Of a DNA stretch of 64,000 nucleotides, positions 60,691 through 64,000 are shown one piece after another. The stretch is from NCBI RefSeq assembly GCF_902832885.1, contig NZ_CADFDK010000002.1:310001-374000 (forward strand). The letters run 5' to 3'. The first letter of the stretch is position 1; every line of letters starts with the position of its first letter. Source of the DNA: Burkholderia seminalis DSM 23518 (GTDB lineage: Bacteria > Pseudomonadota > Gammaproteobacteria > Burkholderiales > Burkholderiaceae). The notes beneath the pieces are model-generated. The model saw only the letters and a list, made by a program, of their open reading frames with translations. It did not search any database and was not told the DNA's origin. Both the position numbers and the translations under genes were made by a program.

Positions 60691-62808
60691 TCAGAACCGG
60701 TAGTTCGCCAGCACTTCGAACCGCCGGTCGTTGCCGAGCAGGACCTGCGTCTCGTTGTAGTACGCGGACTGCACGTAGCGCCGGTTGAACACGTTGTACG
60801 CGCGCGCGGTGATCGTCGTGTCCTTGCGCGGCTTCCACGCGAGGCCCAGGTCGACGGTCGTGTACGACGGCATCACGAGCTGGTTCGCGGTATCGGCGAA
60901 GCGCTTGCCGACGTACTTGACGCCCGCGATACCCGTCCAGTCCGGCGCGAAGCGCCAGCTGACCCACAGGTTCGCGAGCCGCTGCGGCACCGACACCGGC
61001 ACGTTGCCCGCGCGCGACACCGTCGTGCCGCCGGACGACTGCTGGAAATCGTCGTACTTCGCGCGCAGGATCGACACGTTCGCGTCGACACGCCAGTCCT
61101 TCGCGATCTCCGCGCCGACCGTCGCCTCGAGCCCGCGCGACGACTGCTGGCCGACCTGGATCGACTGGTTCGGGTTCACCGGGTCGGCCGTCAGCAGGTT
61201 GCGCTTGACGATCCGGTAGGCGGCGAGCGTCCATTCCGCCTTGCCGTCGAGGAACGACTGCTTCACGCCGATCTCGATCTGCCTGCCGGTCGCGAGCGTG
61301 AAGCCGGCCTTCGACGCGTTCAGCGACAGCAGCGAGCTGACCGGGTCGGCCGCGACCGCATACTGGCCGTACACGGCGAGACCGGGCCGCACGTCGTACA
61401 CGGTGCCGATGCGCCAGCCGGTGTTCGCGAACACCTTCGTGAAGGCGCCGCCGTTCACGAGATCGTCGCGGTTCACGCTCGCGTGGTCGTAGCGCAGCCC
61501 GCCGATCACCGCCCAGCGCGGCGTGATCGCGAGCCGGTTCTCCGCGAACAGCGCGTACTGGTTCGACTGGCTGCGGTACTTCGGATAGGTGCCGGCCGTG
61601 TTGATGAAGCTGCCCGGGTCGAAGCCGAACGGATCGACCGTCGAGGTACCCGAATACGGCGAGTTGTTGTCGTGCTGGAACGTCGTGTGGTTGAACTCGA
61701 CGCCCGCCGAAAACGTGTTGCGCATGCCGAGCAGCGCGCTGCTCACGGTGGCCGTCGTCACGTTGCCGTACTGCTCCTGGTCGTGGAAGATTTCCGTGTA
61801 GCTGCTGCGCCGCACCTGCGCGCTCGACGGCAGGTACGTGTAGTACTCGGCGTCCTTCCAGTGACGGTTGCTCTTCATCCGGTACAGCGTGGTCGTCACG
61901 TTCAGGCTGTCGCTCGGCTGCCAGTTCGCCGAGACGGTGGCCCAGCTGTCGCGGAATGCGATGTCGCTGTCGCCGACGTTGTAGTTCTTCCTGTCGAGTG
62001 CGCGATCGCGCGCGCCGTTCACGAGCGGCGCGCCGAAGTACTGCATCGGATGCAGGAAGCCGTGCGCATACGACGCCGTCACGTACAGGTCGGGCGTCAC
62101 GTCGTAGCGCAGTGCGCCGGAGACCGACAGGTTGCGCGAATCGCCGCGGTCGACCCAGTTCGACGAGCGGTTGCCGCTGACGTCGAAGCGGTACGACAGC
62201 TTGTCGTTGATCGCGCCGCCGCTGCCAAACGCGGCCCGCGCCGTGCCCTCGGTGCCGCCGCCGACCTGCAGTTCGTTGCGGATCGGCGTGCGCGTCGGCT
62301 TCTTCGGCACGATGTTGACCACGCCGCCGATCGCGCCTTCGCCGTAGATCACCGAAGCGGGGCCGCGCAGCACGTCGATGTGGTCGACCGACCATGTGTC
62401 GAACGGGAACGTGACGCCGATCGCGCCGTACGGGCGCACGCCGTCGTAGAGTTGCGTGACCGACGACGCGCCGACGAAGCCGCGCGCGGCGAGCTCCGAG
62501 TTGCCGTTGCCGGGGTGCGGCGACGCGCTGATGCCGGCGGCGCGGCTCACCGCATCGATGATCGAACGGTCGCCGCGCGTGTCGAGCGCCGCGCGGTTGA
62601 TCTGCTCGACGCTTGCGGGTGTTTCGAGCGACGACAGCCCGAGATGGCTGCCGGTGTCGAGCGGCTGTGTGAGCGCGGGGGCTTTCCGCGCATCGACGCG
62701 GATCGGGGCGAGCGTGGCGCCGGTGCGGTCGACGCCGCTTTCCTGTGCCTGCCCGGCGGGAGAGAAGGCCGCGAGAACGGCGGCGGGCAGCATCAATCTG
62801 AACTTCAT
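60691..62808 (-). CDS. TonB-dependent siderophore-type receptor
   Basis: A 705-residue outer-membrane receptor. Signal peptide ending PAGQAQ; TonB-box/plug region (ATLAPIRVDARKAPA, VDHIDVLRGPASVIYGEGAI, GGVVNIVPKKPT); 22-strand barrel with LANYRF at the end. No N-terminal signalling domain is present, so it acts in transport only. The ligand is probably a ferric siderophore or another metal complex. The upstream frame extension is shadow; ATG 62808 begins the signal peptide. The PepSY membrane gene precedes it by 41 bp on the same strand. Confidence 0.93.
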   Translation of the reverse strand: MKFRLMLPAAVLAAFSPAGQAQESGVDRTGATLAPIRVDARKAPALTQPLDTGSHLGLSSLETPASVEQINRAALDTRGDRSIIDAVSRAAGISASPHPGNGNSELAARGFVGASSVTQLYDGVRPYGAIGVTFPFDTWSVDHIDVLRGPASVIYGEGAIGGVVNIVPKKPTRTPIRNELQVGGGTEGTARAAFGSGGAINDKLSYRFDVSGNRSSNWVDRGDSRNLSVSGALRYDVTPDLYVTASYAHGFLHPMQYFGAPLVNGARDRALDRKNYNVGDSDIAFRDSWATVSANWQPSDSLNVTTTLYRMKSNRHWKDAEYYTYLPSSAQVRRSSYTEIFHDQEQYGNVTTATVSSALLGMRNTFSAGVEFNHTTFQHDNNSPYSGTSTVDPFGFDPGSFINTAGTYPKYRSQSNQYALFAENRLAITPRWAVIGGLRYDHASVNRDDLVNGGAFTKVFANTGWRIGTVYDVRPGLAVYGQYAVAADPVSSLLSLNASKAGFTLATGRQIEIGVKQSFLDGKAEWTLAAYRIVKRNLLTADPVNPNQSIQVGQQSSRGLEATVGAEIAKDWRVDANVSILRAKYDDFQQSSGGTTVSRAGNVPVSVPQRLANLWVSWRFAPDWTGIAGVKYVGKRFADTANQLVMPSYTTVDLGLAWKPRKDTTITARAYNVFNRRYVQSAYYNETQVLLGNDRRFEVLANYRF

Positions 62809-62849
62809 TGTTTCGGTTTCCTTCGAATGGGTGGCCGCGCTTGCGTCGA

Positions 62850-64000
62850 TCACGCCGCGGCGCGCGTCGCGCGGCCGAACAGCAGCCTGTCGACCAGCCA
62901 GACGGCGACGATCGTGATGCCCATCAGCGGGAAGACGATGCCGAGCAGCACGAGCCCGGCGATCCAGCCGCGCATCGGCGGCGTGCCGCGTTCGCGCGAC
63001 GGTGCGCCCAGCTTGCCGGCCGGGCGGCGCTTCCACCACATCACCGTGCCCGTGACGGCCATCGCGGCCAGCCCGAGCGACAACACCGCGCAAACGATCT
63101 GATTCGCGAGCCCGAAGTAGCGGCCCATGTGCAGCGACGTGCCGTACGACACGGCCTGCGAGACCGCGCCGTAGTCGTCGTAGCGGATGTCCTTCAGCAC
63201 CGCGCCGCTGTACTGGTCGAGATGGATCGTGCGTTCGGCCTTCGGGTCGGCCGGGAAGTACGACGCGGTGAACACGCCGTCCGTGCCGGACGGCAGCGCG
63301 AGCGTGTAGCCGCTCGTCACGCCGAGGCCGGCGACGATCGCGATCGCGCGCGTCAGCGGCAGCGGCGCGGGTGTCGGCGCCGACGGCGAATGCGGAACGG
63401 GCACGTTGCCGACCGCCCACGGCGTTTGCGGCAACGGCAGGTCGTCCATCACCATTCCCGGCATCGCGTCGCCGGCATCGTGGTGATGCGTCGATGGTGC
63501 GGCAGCGTGCGCGTGCGCAGGCTCGGGCGTCGTGGCAGTGCCCGGTCGCGTCGAGCGTACCGATGCGCCGCCCCATGCGCCTTCCGGCGCGCCGAGGTTC
63601 ACGCTCGTCGCGAGTGCCTTGAAGTTCTTGCCCCATGAGCCGGACCACGGCAGCCCGGTCAGGATGAACGCGACCGTGCCGGCGGCGAGCCAGATGCCGG
63701 CCGTCGCGTGGAGGTTTTTCCACAGCGGCCGGCCGCGCAGCGACAGGTCGGGCCGCAGCGCACGCCCGACGCGCGCGGCGCCACGCGGCCACCACAGCGC
63801 GATGCCGGTGCCGATCATCACGAAGGTCCAGCACGCGGCGAGCTCCATCAGCAGCTCGCCCGTCTTGCCGAGCAGCAGCTTGCGATGCAGCATCCGGTCG
63901 ACCTGCATGAAGCGGTTCTCGACGCTCAGCGTGCCGAGCACGCTGCCGTCGTACGGGTTCACGTACACGCTCTCGCGGCTGCCGTCGTGCAGCCGGAACA
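62850..64000 (-). CDS. PepSY-domain inner-membrane protein (iron/metal uptake associated), 5' end missing
   Basis: The frame enters from the right edge; about 383 residues are visible. PepSY-associated helices (ELAACWTFVMIGTGIALWWP, LHATAGIWLAAGTVAFILTG, GLALAAM-type and the C-terminal IVFPLMGITIVAVWLVDRLL) alternate with periplasmic loops. One loop is strikingly His/Met-rich (AHAHAAAPSTHHHDAGDAMP then GMVM). Such proteins accompany TonB receptors and may reduce or release metal from the siderophore. It precedes the receptor gene as the first visible gene of the operon. Confidence 0.88.
   Translation of the reverse strand, partial: FRLHDGSRESVYVNPYDGSVLGTLSVENRFMQVDRMLHRKLLLGKTGELLMELAACWTFVMIGTGIALWWPRGAARVGRALRPDLSLRGRPLWKNLHATAGIWLAAGTVAFILTGLPWSGSWGKNFKALATSVNLGAPEGAWGGASVRSTRPGTATTPEPAHAHAAAPSTHHHDAGDAMPGMVMDDLPLPQTPWAVGNVPVPHSPSAPTPAPLPLTRAIAIVAGLGVTSGYTLALPSGTDGVFTASYFPADPKAERTIHLDQYSGAVLKDIRYDDYGAVSQAVSYGTSLHMGRYFGLANQIVCAVLSLGLAAMAVTGTVMWWKRRPAGKLGAPSRERGTPPMRGWIAGLVLLGIVFPLMGITIVAVWLVDRLLFGRATRAAA

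Noticed and set aside
62809-63834. N-terminal extension of the TonB receptor frame to 1047 codons
   Set aside because: The extension lies inside the PepSY gene in another frame and is Arg/Ala-rich. The signal peptide at 62808 is the natural start.

Overview
The window is high-GC DNA (estimated by eye in the high sixties percent) with the gene content and codon use of a Burkholderia-type betaproteobacterium, most likely of the Burkholderia cepacia complex. This is an inference from gene families and arrangement: bcp-like CDI genes, cus/cop/dme metal resistance, a uronate dehydrogenase locus and a hydroquinone (hap/pnp-type) pathway. No rRNA, tRNA, CRISPR array or transposase was recognised. 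The AT-richer stretches at about 530-1800 and 25900-26500, and the P-type ATPase block at 43389-47321, look acquired.

Layout. 1-3826: the 5' end of an MFS permease, then the 3' remains of a contact-dependent inhibition / two-partner secretion locus (toxin tail with an in-frame stop, membrane immunity candidate, lipoprotein, TpsB transporter) without the large exoprotein. 3876-6326: a secreted XAC2610-like protein, a small unknown, and an HxlR regulator divergent from a glutathione transferase. 6399-13272: a Cu(I)/Ag(I) efflux operon cusCBAF with a small leading gene. 13373-16202: a CaCA antiporter and the Ni/Co pair dmeRF. 16216-23811: a cusSR-type two-component system divergent from a periplasmic copper operon (outer-membrane factor, multicopper oxidase, CusF, CopC, CopD). 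24024-30744: a secreted nuclease, an S10 carboxypeptidase-like lipoprotein, small proteins and a cysteine desulfurase fused to a sulfurtransferase/phosphatase-like domain.

31287-39845: an aromatic catabolism cluster with an MFS importer, a LysR regulator, two-subunit hydroquinone 1,2-dioxygenase, 4-hydroxymuconic semialdehyde dehydrogenase, maleylacetate reductase, two accessory proteins and a porin. An identical 17-bp element in opposite orientations stands upstream of the importer and of the dioxygenase operon, so both are probably controlled by the LysR protein. 39913-43161: GST, AraC regulator, an unknown secreted protein, and a small ACT-like protein behind a strongly structured leader. 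43389-47321: a copper P-type ATPase block directly downstream of glmS, the place where Tn7-like elements insert, although no Tn7 ends were seen. 47586-53849: glmS with a divergent Lrp/AsnC regulator, panB, an AraC regulator, and alkylation repair genes ogt and ada-alkA.

54185-57569: a uronate module (hexuronate-type MFS, LacI regulator, uronate dehydrogenase) with matching GAAAACGTTTTC operators at both outer promoters. 57598-64000: small unknowns, a MerR regulator with a 19-bp-spacer promoter driving an Old Yellow Enzyme, and a TonB-dependent receptor behind a PepSY membrane protein cut by the right edge.

The strongest points for follow-up are the decapitated CDI locus, the shared LysR element of the hydroquinone cluster, the paired uronate operators, the two Lrp-type palindromes exactly 60 bp apart next to glmS, the Trp/Met switch between fused and free CusF domains, and the hairpin-rich leader at 42664-42840.
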